Source: Firm-13 sp964579245 (GTDB lineage Bacteria; Bacillota; Clostridia; Saccharofermentanales; Saccharofermentanaceae). Taken from it: a DNA stretch of 16,805 nucleotides. Made by a program: the position numbers and the translations under genes. A model generated the notes under the pieces. That model saw only the letters and a program-made list of their open reading frames with translations, was not told the origin of the DNA and did not search any database. Below, in pieces: positions 1 through 8,221 of this stretch (its first letter is position 1; every line of letters begins with the position of its first letter). Location: NCBI GenBank assembly GCA_964579245.1, contig CAZOFY010000052.1, forward strand, positions 1-16,805, in the 5' to 3' direction.

Positions 1-62
1 GGCGTTGGGATAATATTGGATTCGCTTTAATTAAGGAATCAAGGCTCTGCCAACTTGCGTAG

Positions 63-92
63 TTGACATCGTTTGCCATTAATCTCTATAAT
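63..92 (+). promoter_or_regulatory. Consensus sigma-A promoter of ileS
   Basis: A TTGACA box at 63-68 and a TATAAT box at 87-92 are separated by 18 bases. Both hexamers match the vegetative sigma-factor consensus exactly. Transcription would start near base 99, giving a leader of only about 70 bases before ileS. This is probably the main promoter for the co-directional genes through base 10060. Function is inferred from sequence only. Confidence 0.8.
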
Positions 93-171
93 TAAAGTTC
101 TGAATTGGTCCATTTTTGAATCCTGAAACAGGCCGGACAGAATCGGATTTTGTATAAGTGAGGATATGAGC

Positions 172-3100
172 ATGTATAAAAAGGTTCCGACAGATATGAA
201 GTTCAACGAGAGAGAACTGGAGGTTCTAGCTTTTTGGAAGGAGAACGACATCTATAAGAAGTCGATTCGTCCTGAAAAAGAGGGTACGCCTTCATTTACC
301 TTGTTTGACGGGCCGCCGACGGCCAACGGAAAGCCTCACATCGGCCATATTAAGACACGTGTTATCAAGGATGTTATTCCCCGCTTCCATGCGATGAAGG
401 GCAAGCATGTCGAATTCAAGGCAGGATGGGACACTCACGGACTTCCGGTAGAACTCGAAGTCGAGAAGGCTCTTGGCATCAACGGTAAGCCGGAGATTGA
501 GAAGTACGGGGTTGAGCCGTTTATCAGGAAGTGCAAGGAATCGGTCTGGAAATACAAGGATGAATGGGAGCAGATGTCCGAGCGTGTAGGCTTCTGGGCA
601 GACATGGAGAATCCCTATGTCACCTATGATAATAATTATATTGAGTCTGAATGGTGGGCTTTGAAGACGATTTGGGAGAAGGACATGCTCTATAAGGGGC
701 ATAAGATTGTTCCATATTGCCCACGCTGCGGAACGGCACTTTCCAGTCATGAAGTTGCTCAGGGATATAAGAATGTCAAGGAGACGTCTGTATTTGTTCG
801 CTTTGCCGTGAAGAACGTACCGGACACCTATTTTGCCGCATGGACGACGACTCCGTGGACTTTGCCGTCCAATACGGGTCTTTGTGTGAACCCACAAGAG
901 GAATATGCTTTATTCTCTGTTCCGACGGATTTGGATGGATCAAAGAAAGAAGTCCGTTATTACATGGCCGGTGTACTGATCCCGCAGCTTTTCGAGGAAT
1001 ATACTGTTCTCGAGAGATTCGAGGGCAAGGAGCTGGTCGGAAAGCATTATGAGCCGCTGTTTCCGTACGGGGCCGCAAGGATTGCTGAGACAAAGATGGA
1101 TGCATTCCGGGTGGTCTGCGATGACTATGTCACGATGAATGACGGTACCGGAATCGTTCATATTGCTCCGGCTTTCGGTGAAGATGACGCACGTGTCGGT
1201 AAAGCCTTCGGTTTACCGTTCCTTCAGCTTGTCAGAGAGGACGGGACACTTCCCGAGGAGACGGAGGAGTTTTCCGGACTGTTTGTGAAGGACGCTGACC
1301 CGCTTCTCATCAAGAAGCTGAATGTAGAGAAGAAGTTGATTAAGCGCCTTGCCTATGAGCACGATTATCCGTTCTGCTGGCGATGCGATACCGCACTGAT
1401 CTATTATGCGAGGACATCATGGTTTATCGGGATGACACGTGTTCGCGACAGTCTGATGAAGAACAACAGCTCGGTCGAGTGGTATCCCGAGAGTATTCGT
1501 GACGGACGCATGGGGAACTTCCTCGATAATGTCGTCGATTGGGGTATCTCACGTGAACGCTACTGGGGCACGCCGCTTCCGGTATGGGAGTGCGAGTGCG
1601 GACATCGTCACTGTATCGGCTCAATCGAAGAACTGAAGAGCATGTCGTCCGATTGTCCGGATGATATCGAGCTTCATAAGCCATACGTCGACGCAGTACA
1701 TATCCGATGTGACAAATGCGGCGGTTCCATGACACGTGTACCGGAGGTCATTGACTGCTGGTTCGATTCTGGTGCCATGCCTTTTGCCCAATACCATTAT
1801 CCCTTTGAGAACAAGGAGTTTTTCGAGAAGCATTATCCGTCTGACTTCATTTCTGAGGCTTTGGACCAGACAAGAGGCTGGTTCTACTCGCTTCTTGCGA
1901 TTGGGACACAGCTTTTCGACATGTCTCCCTTTAAAAATTGTATCGTCATGGGTCTGGTCCAGGATAAGGACGGCATCAAGATGAGCAAGCACAAGGGAAA
2001 TGTTGTCGACCCATGGGAAATCCTGAACAAGCAAGGCGCCGACGCTGCACGCTGGTATTTCTATAGTGCCAATGCGCCGTGGCTGCCGAGCCGTTTTGCC
2101 GATATTACGGTGTCTGAGTCACAGAGAAAATTCATGGGAACACTTTGGAATACGTATGCTTTCTATGTCATGTATGCCGAGATTGATGGATTTGATCCGA
2201 CGAAGTATGTACTGGAGAAGGACAAGCTTTCGACGATGGACCTCTATATCCTGTCACGTCTTCATTCGCTAATCGGAGATGTGGACGCTCGTATGACCGT
2301 GTATGACATCACCGGATCAACGCGTGGCATGCAGGAGTTTGTCGACGAGTTATCGAACTGGTATGTCAGACGAGGAAGAGAGCGCTATTGGGGTAAGGAC
2401 ATGACGCAGGATAAAATCAATGCGTACATGACGCTCTATACCGTACTTGAATCGATGATTCGTGTATCTGCGCCTTTCGTTCCGTTCATGACGGAAGCAA
2501 TTTACCAGAATATTGTTCGTACGGTTAATCCGGATGCTCCGCTCTCAGTTCATATGTGCGACTTCCCGGTTATGGATTCGTCCTGGATCGATACAGATCT
2601 CGAGACGAAGATGGAATCGGCTCAAAAGATTGTTGCCTTGGGTCGCGCCTGCCGGAATACGGCGGCGATTAAAAATCGTCAGCCTTTGCAGAAGATGTAT
2701 GTCGTCGCACCGGTTGAGCTGCCGGCAGATTTTAGTGAGATCATTCGCGAAGAGCTGAACATCCGTGAGATTATTTATCTCCAGGATGCATCCGAGCTCG
2801 TGGATTATTTTTTCAAGCCACAACTTCGTACGCTAGGCAAGAAGCTGGGCGCGAAAATCAATGCTGCCAAGGAAGTGATTTCTGCATTGCCCGGAAGAGC
2901 GACCAAGAAGCAGCTGGACTCGGAAGGAAAGATCACATTAACTATCGACGGGGAGAGTATTGTTCTTGACAAGGACGACCTACTCGAAGAGATCATCCAG
3001 CCGCAAGGACTCTCGACACAATCGGATCGTGATTATACAGTTTCCTTAGACACGACGTTAACCGACGAACTAATCGAGGAAGGCTTCGTACGCGAGATCA

Positions 3101-3327
3101 TATCCAAGGTACAGACGCAGCGCAAGGAAACAGGGCTTGATGTCACGGATCGAATCCGGTTGATGTACAGCGGAAATGAGAAGCTGGCCGGTATTTTCGA
3201 GAATCATAAAGACTTCATTGCATCCGAGGTGCTTGCTGCAGAAATTACGGCGGGTGAAGGACCGAATCCACATATATGGGATATCAACGGGGAGACTGCG
3301 ACGTTGTCAGTTGAGAGAAGAGTTTAG
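172..3327 (+). CDS. ileS: Isoleucyl-tRNA synthetase (long, IleRS2-like type)
   Basis: Charges tRNA-Ile with isoleucine in the cytoplasm. The class I signatures are present: PHIGH near residues 55-59 and KMSKHKGN from residue 603. The CP1 editing domain shows WTTTPWTLPSN and GTGIVHIAPAFGEDD. Zinc-type cysteine pairs include CPRC at 183-186, with further pairs in CWRC, CECG and CDKC. The length of 1051 residues and KMSKH rather than KMSKS point to the eukaryote-like IleRS2 group, which family knowledge links to reduced mupirocin sensitivity. I chose the ATG at 172 because the GTGAGG site at 158-163 then sits 8 bases upstream; the in-frame ATG at 166 leaves only 2. It is first in a long operon and is followed 23 bases later by a membrane protease gene. 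The family call is firm; the subtype is an inference from motifs. Confidence 0.97.
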   Translation: MYKKVPTDMKFNERELEVLAFWKENDIYKKSIRPEKEGTPSFTLFDGPPTANGKPHIGHIKTRVIKDVIPRFHAMKGKHVEFKAGWDTHGLPVELEVEKALGINGKPEIEKYGVEPFIRKCKESVWKYKDEWEQMSERVGFWADMENPYVTYDNNYIESEWWALKTIWEKDMLYKGHKIVPYCPRCGTALSSHEVAQGYKNVKETSVFVRFAVKNVPDTYFAAWTTTPWTLPSNTGLCVNPQEEYALFSVPTDLDGSKKEVRYYMAGVLIPQLFEEYTVLERFEGKELVGKHYEPLFPYGAARIAETKMDAFRVVCDDYVTMNDGTGIVHIAPAFGEDDARVGKAFGLPFLQLVREDGTLPEETEEFSGLFVKDADPLLIKKLNVEKKLIKRLAYEHDYPFCWRCDTALIYYARTSWFIGMTRVRDSLMKNNSSVEWYPESIRDGRMGNFLDNVVDWGISRERYWGTPLPVWECECGHRHCIGSIEELKSMSSDCPDDIELHKPYVDAVHIRCDKCGGSMTRVPEVIDCWFDSGAMPFAQYHYPFENKEFFEKHYPSDFISEALDQTRGWFYSLLAIGTQLFDMSPFKNCIVMGLVQDKDGIKMSKHKGNVVDPWEILNKQGADAARWYFYSANAPWLPSRFADITVSESQRKFMGTLWNTYAFYVMYAEIDGFDPTKYVLEKDKLSTMDLYILSRLHSLIGDVDARMTVYDITGSTRGMQEFVDELSNWYVRRGRERYWGKDMTQDKINAYMTLYTVLESMIRVSAPFVPFMTEAIYQNIVRTVNPDAPLSVHMCDFPVMDSSWIDTDLETKMESAQKIVALGRACRNTAAIKNRQPLQKMYVVAPVELPADFSEIIREELNIREIIYLQDASELVDYFFKPQLRTLGKKLGAKINAAKEVISALPGRATKKQLDSEGKITLTIDGESIVLDKDDLLEEIIQPQGLSTQSDRDYTVSLDTTLTDELIEEGFVREIISKVQTQRKETGLDVTDRIRLMYSGNEKLAGIFENHKDFIASEVLAAEITAGEGPNPHIWDINGETATLSVERRV

Positions 3328-3350
3328 GACTCTGAGGGAAAGGGAGCAAG

Positions 3351-4109
3351 ATGCTTGAATTATTGCTGGATTCCAGATTGAACATACCTGAACGGATCAT
3401 CTACGTGTGTGTGTTTCTTATCATTCTTATTTTTTCACTGTCGATTCATGAAGTGATGCACGGGTGGGTCGCTTATAAAATGGGAGATGATACCGCCAAG
3501 CTTCAGGGCCGTCTGACATTAAATCCTTTAGCACATCTGGATCCGATAGGTACTCTGATGATGCTGGTTGCCGGTTTCGGATGGGCTAAGCCTGTACCCG
3601 TTAACTACAATCGGCTGAAGCGTTTCAAGGATCGATTTGTATCAATCCGCTTCGTCAGTCTGGCAGGAGTAACAGCTAACTTTGCAGTGGCTTTTATTTC
3701 CTACTTTTTGCTGACTGTTCTCAATATCATAGCTTTTAAAGCCGGGTTTAATATACAGGAGCTCTCCCTGCATTCTGCTGGCCTTGAGGCTGGAGGGGCA
3801 CTGATTGTCATTCTCCAATTATTTCTGTATTACATGTACTATTTTAATTTGATGCTGATGGCGTTCAATCTTTTACCTCTTCCGCCTCTGGATGGATATC
3901 ACTTTGTGGAAACATTTCTCCCGTACAAGGTAAAACAAAAAATTTATCCTTACGAGAGATATTTCGGTATGGCATTATTCGGTTTGATTATTTTAGGACG
4001 AATCACAGGTATCAATATATTGGGGATTGCAATCAAATTCATTTCCGCTCCTTTTGATTTCATTATTACTGCACCGATCAACTTGTTGAGCAAACTCATA
4101 GGGGCATAA
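3351..4109 (+). CDS. Site-2 protease family (M50) membrane metalloprotease
   Basis: Predicted polytopic membrane zinc protease of the small M50 class found in Firmicutes and Actinobacteria. HEVMH at residues 33-37 provides the two zinc histidines and the glutamate, inside the first hydrophobic segment. NPLAHLDPIG at about 58-67 and NLLPLPPLDG, with the likely third zinc ligand D181, are the other family signatures. Several more hydrophobic stretches fill the 252 residues. There is no PDZ domain, so it is not a full RseP/SpoIVFB-type regulator. AGGGAG lies 4-5 bases before the ATG. It sits between ileS and trpS; an M50-trpS-scpA-scpB order is common in Clostridia. The natural substrate is unknown and the neighbours do not reveal it. 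Confidence 0.9.
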   Translation: MLELLLDSRLNIPERIIYVCVFLIILIFSLSIHEVMHGWVAYKMGDDTAKLQGRLTLNPLAHLDPIGTLMMLVAGFGWAKPVPVNYNRLKRFKDRFVSIRFVSLAGVTANFAVAFISYFLLTVLNIIAFKAGFNIQELSLHSAGLEAGGALIVILQLFLYYMYYFNLMLMAFNLLPLPPLDGYHFVETFLPYKVKQKIYPYERYFGMALFGLIILGRITGINILGIAIKFISAPFDFIITAPINLLSKLIGA

Positions 4110-4133
4110 TCTATCATCATGGAGGCTTACTAC

Positions 4134-5123
4134 ATGCAAAAGAAGATCATCCTATCCGGAACGCGTCCCACGGGTAATATCCATCTCGGTAACTATTTTG
4201 GAGCAATTGCAAATTGGGTCAATCTGCAAGATGACTACGACTGCAATTTCTTTATTGCTGACTGGCATGCCTTGACAACCGGATATGCAGACACAAGAGA
4301 ACTTCGGGAAAACACTTTGAGCTTGATGGCGGACCTTCTTGCCTGCGGTGTCGATCCTAATAAATCAACGATCTTCTTACAGTCACTGGTTAAGCAACAT
4401 GCTGAGCTCTATTTACTTCTTGGAATGAACACGCCGCTTTCCTGGCTCGAAAGATGCCCGACCTATAAGGACCAGATTGCGAACATGAAGGACCGGGATA
4501 TTACCACCTTCGGGTTTCTGGGATACCCGGTGTTGCAAGCTGCTGATATTTTAATCTATCGCGCGGACTTTGTCCCGGTCGGCGAGGACCAGGTGCCCCA
4601 TCTGGAAATTGCTCGGGAGATGGCACGCCGATTCAATTTTCTGACGGAGTCTGAAGTTTTTCCGGAGCCTCAGCCCCTGCTGACAAAGTCGAAGGTCCTT
4701 CCGGGAACGGATGGACGCAAGATGAGTAAAAGCTATGGGAATACGATTGCTTTTGCGGATACACCGGACGAGGTAAAGAAAAAAGTCATGGGAATGATTA
4801 CGGATCCGGCTCGTATCCGTAAGGATGATCCCGGTCATCCGGATGTTTGTTCCGTATTTGCTTTTCACAAGGTCTTTAATGAGTCAGAGGTTCCTGATAT
4901 CGAGGTACAATGTAAGGGCGGATGTATTGGTTGCGTCGCTTGTAAAAGGAACCTTCAGAACAAGATTGCTGAGTTCCACACACCCATCTATGACAAACGA
5001 ACGGCCCTTTTATCGGATCGTGACACTTTGATTGACGTGATGACGGCCGGATCGATGATTGCATCCGAGAAGACAGAGATCACAATGAACACTGTCAGAG
5101 AGGCCATTCAGATCGGGTTTTGA
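4134..5123 (+). CDS. trpS: Tryptophanyl-tRNA synthetase with [4Fe-4S]-type cysteine motif
   Basis: Charges tRNA-Trp. The class Ic signatures are TGNIHLGNY at about residues 13-21 (the HIGH motif) and KMSKS at 196-200. Length is 329 residues, normal for a bacterial TrpRS. Cysteines at 239, 260, 267 and 270 give C-x20-C-x6-C-x2-C, with an extra C264. This closely resembles the C-x22-C-x6-C-x2-C motif that holds a [4Fe-4S] cluster near the anticodon-binding region of Thermotoga maritima TrpRS. I chose the ATG at 4134 because GGAGG at 4121-4125 is then a proper ribosome site 8 bases upstream. The in-frame ATG at 4119 overlaps that site and would add only five residues. It lies 24 bases after the protease gene and 40 before scpA. 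Confidence 0.96.
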   Translation: MQKKIILSGTRPTGNIHLGNYFGAIANWVNLQDDYDCNFFIADWHALTTGYADTRELRENTLSLMADLLACGVDPNKSTIFLQSLVKQHAELYLLLGMNTPLSWLERCPTYKDQIANMKDRDITTFGFLGYPVLQAADILIYRADFVPVGEDQVPHLEIAREMARRFNFLTESEVFPEPQPLLTKSKVLPGTDGRKMSKSYGNTIAFADTPDEVKKKVMGMITDPARIRKDDPGHPDVCSVFAFHKVFNESEVPDIEVQCKGGCIGCVACKRNLQNKIAEFHTPIYDKRTALLSDRDTLIDVMTAGSMIASEKTEITMNTVREAIQIGF

Positions 5124-5163
5124 GTGAGCTTGATGTGCTTTTCGAGAATTCGGAGGAGAAGTT

Positions 5164-5991
5164 ATGCCGGTAAGGCAGGTGCCTGAATTAAAAATCAGAC
5201 AATTTGAGGGTCCGTTGGATCTGCTTTTCCATCTGATCGAAAAAAACGATATCGATATTTACGACATTCCGATTGCCGAGATTACAGATCAGTACATGGT
5301 TTTCCTGAATGATATGGATTCGCTGGATATGGACGTAGCGTCGGAGTTTCTCGTGATGGCGGCTACGCTGATCCATATCAAATCCAGAATGCTGCTACCG
5401 GATCGCAAGGCAATTCTGGCGAACGAAGAAGAAGACCCGAGAGAGGAACTTGTCATCAGACTGCTCCAGTACCGTCGCTGTAAGATGCTTGCGACCGAGC
5501 TTCGAGACCGATACAAGACCTATCAGGACTGCCTGGTCAGGTTGCCTGCGACACCCGAATCTCTGGGAGTCAAGGCAATCGTACCCATACAGGAATTCGA
5601 CCCGGAACAATTCAAAGCGGCTGTTTCATCTGTTTGCTCGAGAAATGAAGTCCGATTTGCTGACATTTCCTCGAAAATAACACATATTTTGAAGCGCGAT
5701 AAGGTGTCAGTTCGTGATAAAATGAGATTTGTATGGCAAAAGATCATTACCGGAGGGAAGACATTCTTTCACGAATTGTTTCCCGCGTCAAAAACAAGTA
5801 AGATCGACAAGGTTGTTGGTTTCCTTGCAGTTCTGGAACTATTGCGCGGAAATCGAATCACTGCCGTACAGGAAAAGCCATTTGATGTGATCCTCTTGCA
5901 AAGGAATGCCTTCAGTAAGAGTTCGCAATCCGGAGAACCGGATTTTAACGAAATGACTTCTGCCAAGGAGATTTACTCGTATGACGGATAA
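5164..5991 (+). CDS. scpA: Segregation and condensation protein A (kleisin)
   Basis: Kleisin subunit that bridges the SMC dimer and recruits ScpB in the bacterial condensin complex, acting on the nucleoid in chromosome compaction and segregation. The N-terminal block (IRQFEGPLDLLFHLIEK, then IDIYDIPIAEITDQY) is the classic ScpA SMC-neck-binding region. The middle is charged and variable. The C-terminal winged helix includes GFLAVLELLRGNRI. At 275 residues it is a normal size. GGAGGAG lies 5 bases before the ATG. The last 11 bases overlap the start of scpB, indicating coupled translation of the two partners. Confidence 0.96.
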   Translation: MPVRQVPELKIRQFEGPLDLLFHLIEKNDIDIYDIPIAEITDQYMVFLNDMDSLDMDVASEFLVMAATLIHIKSRMLLPDRKAILANEEEDPREELVIRLLQYRRCKMLATELRDRYKTYQDCLVRLPATPESLGVKAIVPIQEFDPEQFKAAVSSVCSRNEVRFADISSKITHILKRDKVSVRDKMRFVWQKIITGGKTFFHELFPASKTSKIDKVVGFLAVLELLRGNRITAVQEKPFDVILLQRNAFSKSSQSGEPDFNEMTSAKEIYSYDG

Positions 5992-6652
5992 TGAGCGTGA
6001 TGATTTTGTTTTAACACTGCAGGAACTACCGGCAGCCCTGGAAGGAATCCTGTTTGCGGCTGGTGATCCGGTCTCTATATCGCGTCTTGAGGAAATCACG
6101 AACGTCGGCAAGGACATGCTGGATCAGACACTTACTAAGTTGATCACCGATTATGAGAATAATCCCTGGGGCGGTCTTCTGATTCGAAGACTTGAGAACG
6201 ACTACGTCATGTGTACCAAACCGAGGTTGCGACCAGTTTTTGACCGAATGTTCCGTCCAAAGAGCCGACCGCCGATGTCTCAGGCTACATATGAGACTCT
6301 CTCGGTAATAGCTTACAATCAGCCGGTGACGAGGGCTCAGGTCGAGTCGGTTCGCGGTGTAAGCAGTGATAGTATAATATCTCGACTGCTGGATCGCGGA
6401 TGGGTGGAAGAGTGCGGGACGCTTGACGCGCCTGGAAGACCGGTCATTTTTCGCACGACCCAGCAGTTTTTGATGGAATTTGGTATTTCGTCAGTTTCCG
6501 AGCTTCCGTCAATGGAACTGATGATGTACGGAACGATCCGGGATCTTGAGGATTCTCTTGAGACGGCGGCCGGAACAAAGGATACCCGACAGTTATCAAT
6601 CGATCAGATGTCGGAAGATCTGTTTTCTTTGGGACATACCGCGGATCAGTAG
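5981..6652 (+). CDS. scpB: Segregation and condensation protein B
   Basis: Dimeric winged-helix partner of ScpA in the SMC condensin complex. The family signature is LEGILFAAGDPVSISRL near the N-terminus, followed by SQATYETLSVIAYNQPVTRAQVESVRGVSSDSIISRLLDRGWVEE and GRPVIFRTT, which are the two winged-helix modules. The 223 residues match the family length. The ATG at 5981 lies inside the end of scpA, and AAGGAG at 5965-5970 is 10 bases upstream. The C-terminal tail after about residue 190 is variable and acidic. The stop codon lies within a perfect 16-base palindrome. Confidence 0.96.
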   Translation: MTDNERDDFVLTLQELPAALEGILFAAGDPVSISRLEEITNVGKDMLDQTLTKLITDYENNPWGGLLIRRLENDYVMCTKPRLRPVFDRMFRPKSRPPMSQATYETLSVIAYNQPVTRAQVESVRGVSSDSIISRLLDRGWVEECGTLDAPGRPVIFRTTQQFLMEFGISSVSELPSMELMMYGTIRDLEDSLETAAGTKDTRQLSIDQMSEDLFSLGHTADQ

Positions 6653-6661
6653 CGCTACTGA
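6646..6661. repeat. Perfect 16-bp palindrome across the scpB stop codon
   Basis: TCAGTAGCGCTACTGA is self-complementary and contains the scpB stop codon TAG (6650-6652). Outer arms ATACC (6636-6640) and GGTAT (6665-6669) extend the potential hairpin past an internal loop. No T run follows, so it does not look like an intrinsic terminator. It could be an mRNA processing or stability element between scpB and the transcarboxylase genes, or a protein-binding site. Which of these is not resolved. Confidence 0.6.
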
Positions 6662-6700
6662 CCCGGTATCTATCATATTGGTAAGGAAGAGGTGATTGGT

Positions 6701-8197
6701 TTGGGATCTTCAGAGAAGATGGCTGCGTTTTTTGAGAAAGCGACAGCAAAGCAAGGTAATGCGGATACGGATGCCAAGAGTATTCAGCGTTTAAAGTCAC
6801 TATTTGATCCGGACAGCTTCGTCAGTCTGGATAATCTGGTGGTTTCCCGTCCGTTCTCTACAGTATTCGATCGCCCGCCCGTAGAAGGCGACGGAGTGGA
6901 TATTGGCTATGGAACGATCGGAGGCAGACTCGTATTTGCCGCCGCCCAGGATCCGGATATTTATGGCGGATCGATTGGCAAGGCACATGCGATGAAGATC
7001 GTAAAATCTATCGACATGGCTGTTTCTGCTGGAGCACCGTTTGTGTTCCTTATGTCTTCCGGCGGTGCCCGGATCGAAGAGGGAGTCCTGGCTCTGGAGG
7101 GTCTGGGGGCTTTGCTTTCGGCGATCTCGGATGCTAAGGGTATCATTCCCCTCTTGGGCGGTGTCATGGGACCTGTTCCAGGCGGTCTTGCAATTATAGC
7201 AGCAAAGCTTGATTTCCTCTTTTTCTGTGAAGAATGCTCGCTGTTGTTCATGAATAGCCCGTCCATTATTGCGGCAAGAGAAGGAAAGAGCTTTGATGAC
7301 TCTTCAATAGGAAGAGCCTCTGTACACGCTCAGAAAACAGGTCTTGCATCCTTTGTTCTTCCGGATGGAGAGGCTTGTCTTAATAAAATCAGAGAACTTC
7401 TTACATACATTCCTTTGCAGTCCGGTGATACGATGACTGTTACACGAGAGGTTTATCAATCAGACGATGCCAACCGGTGTGATGACTCTCTGAACGCGAT
7501 GGCAGCTTCCTTTGATTCATCCGGACTCGCTGTTTTGGAGGTATTAAAAAGTGTGTCTGACGGACGTACGATTCTTCCTGTATCCGAATCATATGGAGAA
7601 GATACGATCACTGCTTTTGGAAAAATGGATGGCATAAGCGTCGGGTTTGTCGCGAATGCAGCTGAGCGTATATCGGAAGCAGGTGCGAAAAAGGCTGCGT
7701 CGTTTGTGCGTTTTTGCACATCTTCGATGATACCTCTTGTGACATTTACAAACTCCGAGGGCTTTACGATCTCAAGCTCGGCTGAGGAGTCAGGAATGAT
7801 TGTAGCAGCGGCGGATATGATCTCCGCATTTTGCGAATCAGACGTGCCTCGCATTTCGATTCTGGCAGGAGATGCGATTGGCACCGGTTATCTCGCTATG
7901 AACAGCAAGATGTTGGGTTCGGATGTGGTTTATGCATGGCCGACATCAAAGATTGCGGTTCTTAAGGCCGACACAGCAGCGAATATTCTGTTCCGGGAGC
8001 AAATCGCTTCTTCCGTGGATCCGTCTGTGTTCAGGGAAGAAAAGGTTTCTGCCTATGCAGAAGAGATCTCCGATCCGAAGGTTGCTGCCGGATACGGGCA
8101 AATTGATGAAATCATTCTGCCCTCTGCGACACGTCCCCGAATTATCAGTGCTCTAGATATGTTGCTAACCGCCTATCCGATCAGCGAACGCGAATAA
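6701..8197 (+). CDS. Acyl-CoA carboxyltransferase subunit (12S/MmdA/PccB-like)
   Basis: Two-domain crotonase-fold carboxyltransferase that would move a carboxyl group between carboxybiotin and an acyl-CoA. The N-terminal half has SSGGARIEEGVLALEGLGAL from about residue 119 and GPVPGG at 157-162. The C-terminal half has AASFVRFC, IPLVTFTN, YAWPTSKIAV and the closing IDEIILPSATRPRI. At 498 residues it is the size of propionyl-CoA carboxylase beta or the transcarboxylase 12S subunit. Some core motifs deviate (see findings). Start choice: GAGGTGAT at 6689-6696 matches the 16S tail well and gives 8 bases to TTG at 6701. GTG at 6692 lies inside that site, and ATG at 6719 has only a poor one. The next two genes encode its likely biotin carrier and second transferase. 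The CoA substrate is unknown. Confidence 0.85.
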   Translation: MGSSEKMAAFFEKATAKQGNADTDAKSIQRLKSLFDPDSFVSLDNLVVSRPFSTVFDRPPVEGDGVDIGYGTIGGRLVFAAAQDPDIYGGSIGKAHAMKIVKSIDMAVSAGAPFVFLMSSGGARIEEGVLALEGLGALLSAISDAKGIIPLLGGVMGPVPGGLAIIAAKLDFLFFCEECSLLFMNSPSIIAAREGKSFDDSSIGRASVHAQKTGLASFVLPDGEACLNKIRELLTYIPLQSGDTMTVTREVYQSDDANRCDDSLNAMAASFDSSGLAVLEVLKSVSDGRTILPVSESYGEDTITAFGKMDGISVGFVANAAERISEAGAKKAASFVRFCTSSMIPLVTFTNSEGFTISSSAEESGMIVAAADMISAFCESDVPRISILAGDAIGTGYLAMNSKMLGSDVVYAWPTSKIAVLKADTAANILFREQIASSVDPSVFREEKVSAYAEEISDPKVAAGYGQIDEIILPSATRPRIISALDMLLTAYPISERE

Positions 8198-8221
8198 ATG
8201 AAGTAAACGGAGGAACCAATC

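Noticed and set aside
3..62. Open frame ending in TAG at 60-62 that could be the 3' end of an upstream gene.
   Set aside because: Only 19 codons are visible, another frame also ends nearby at 28-30, and nothing identifies a family. Too little to call.
93..171. T-box riboswitch in front of ileS.
   Set aside because: No T-box consensus, no terminator/antiterminator pair, and the leader is too short given the consensus promoter at 63-92.
292..897. 201-codon open frame on the minus strand.
   Set aside because: It lies wholly inside ileS, whose motifs are unmistakable, and its translation has no recognisable domain; a shadow frame.
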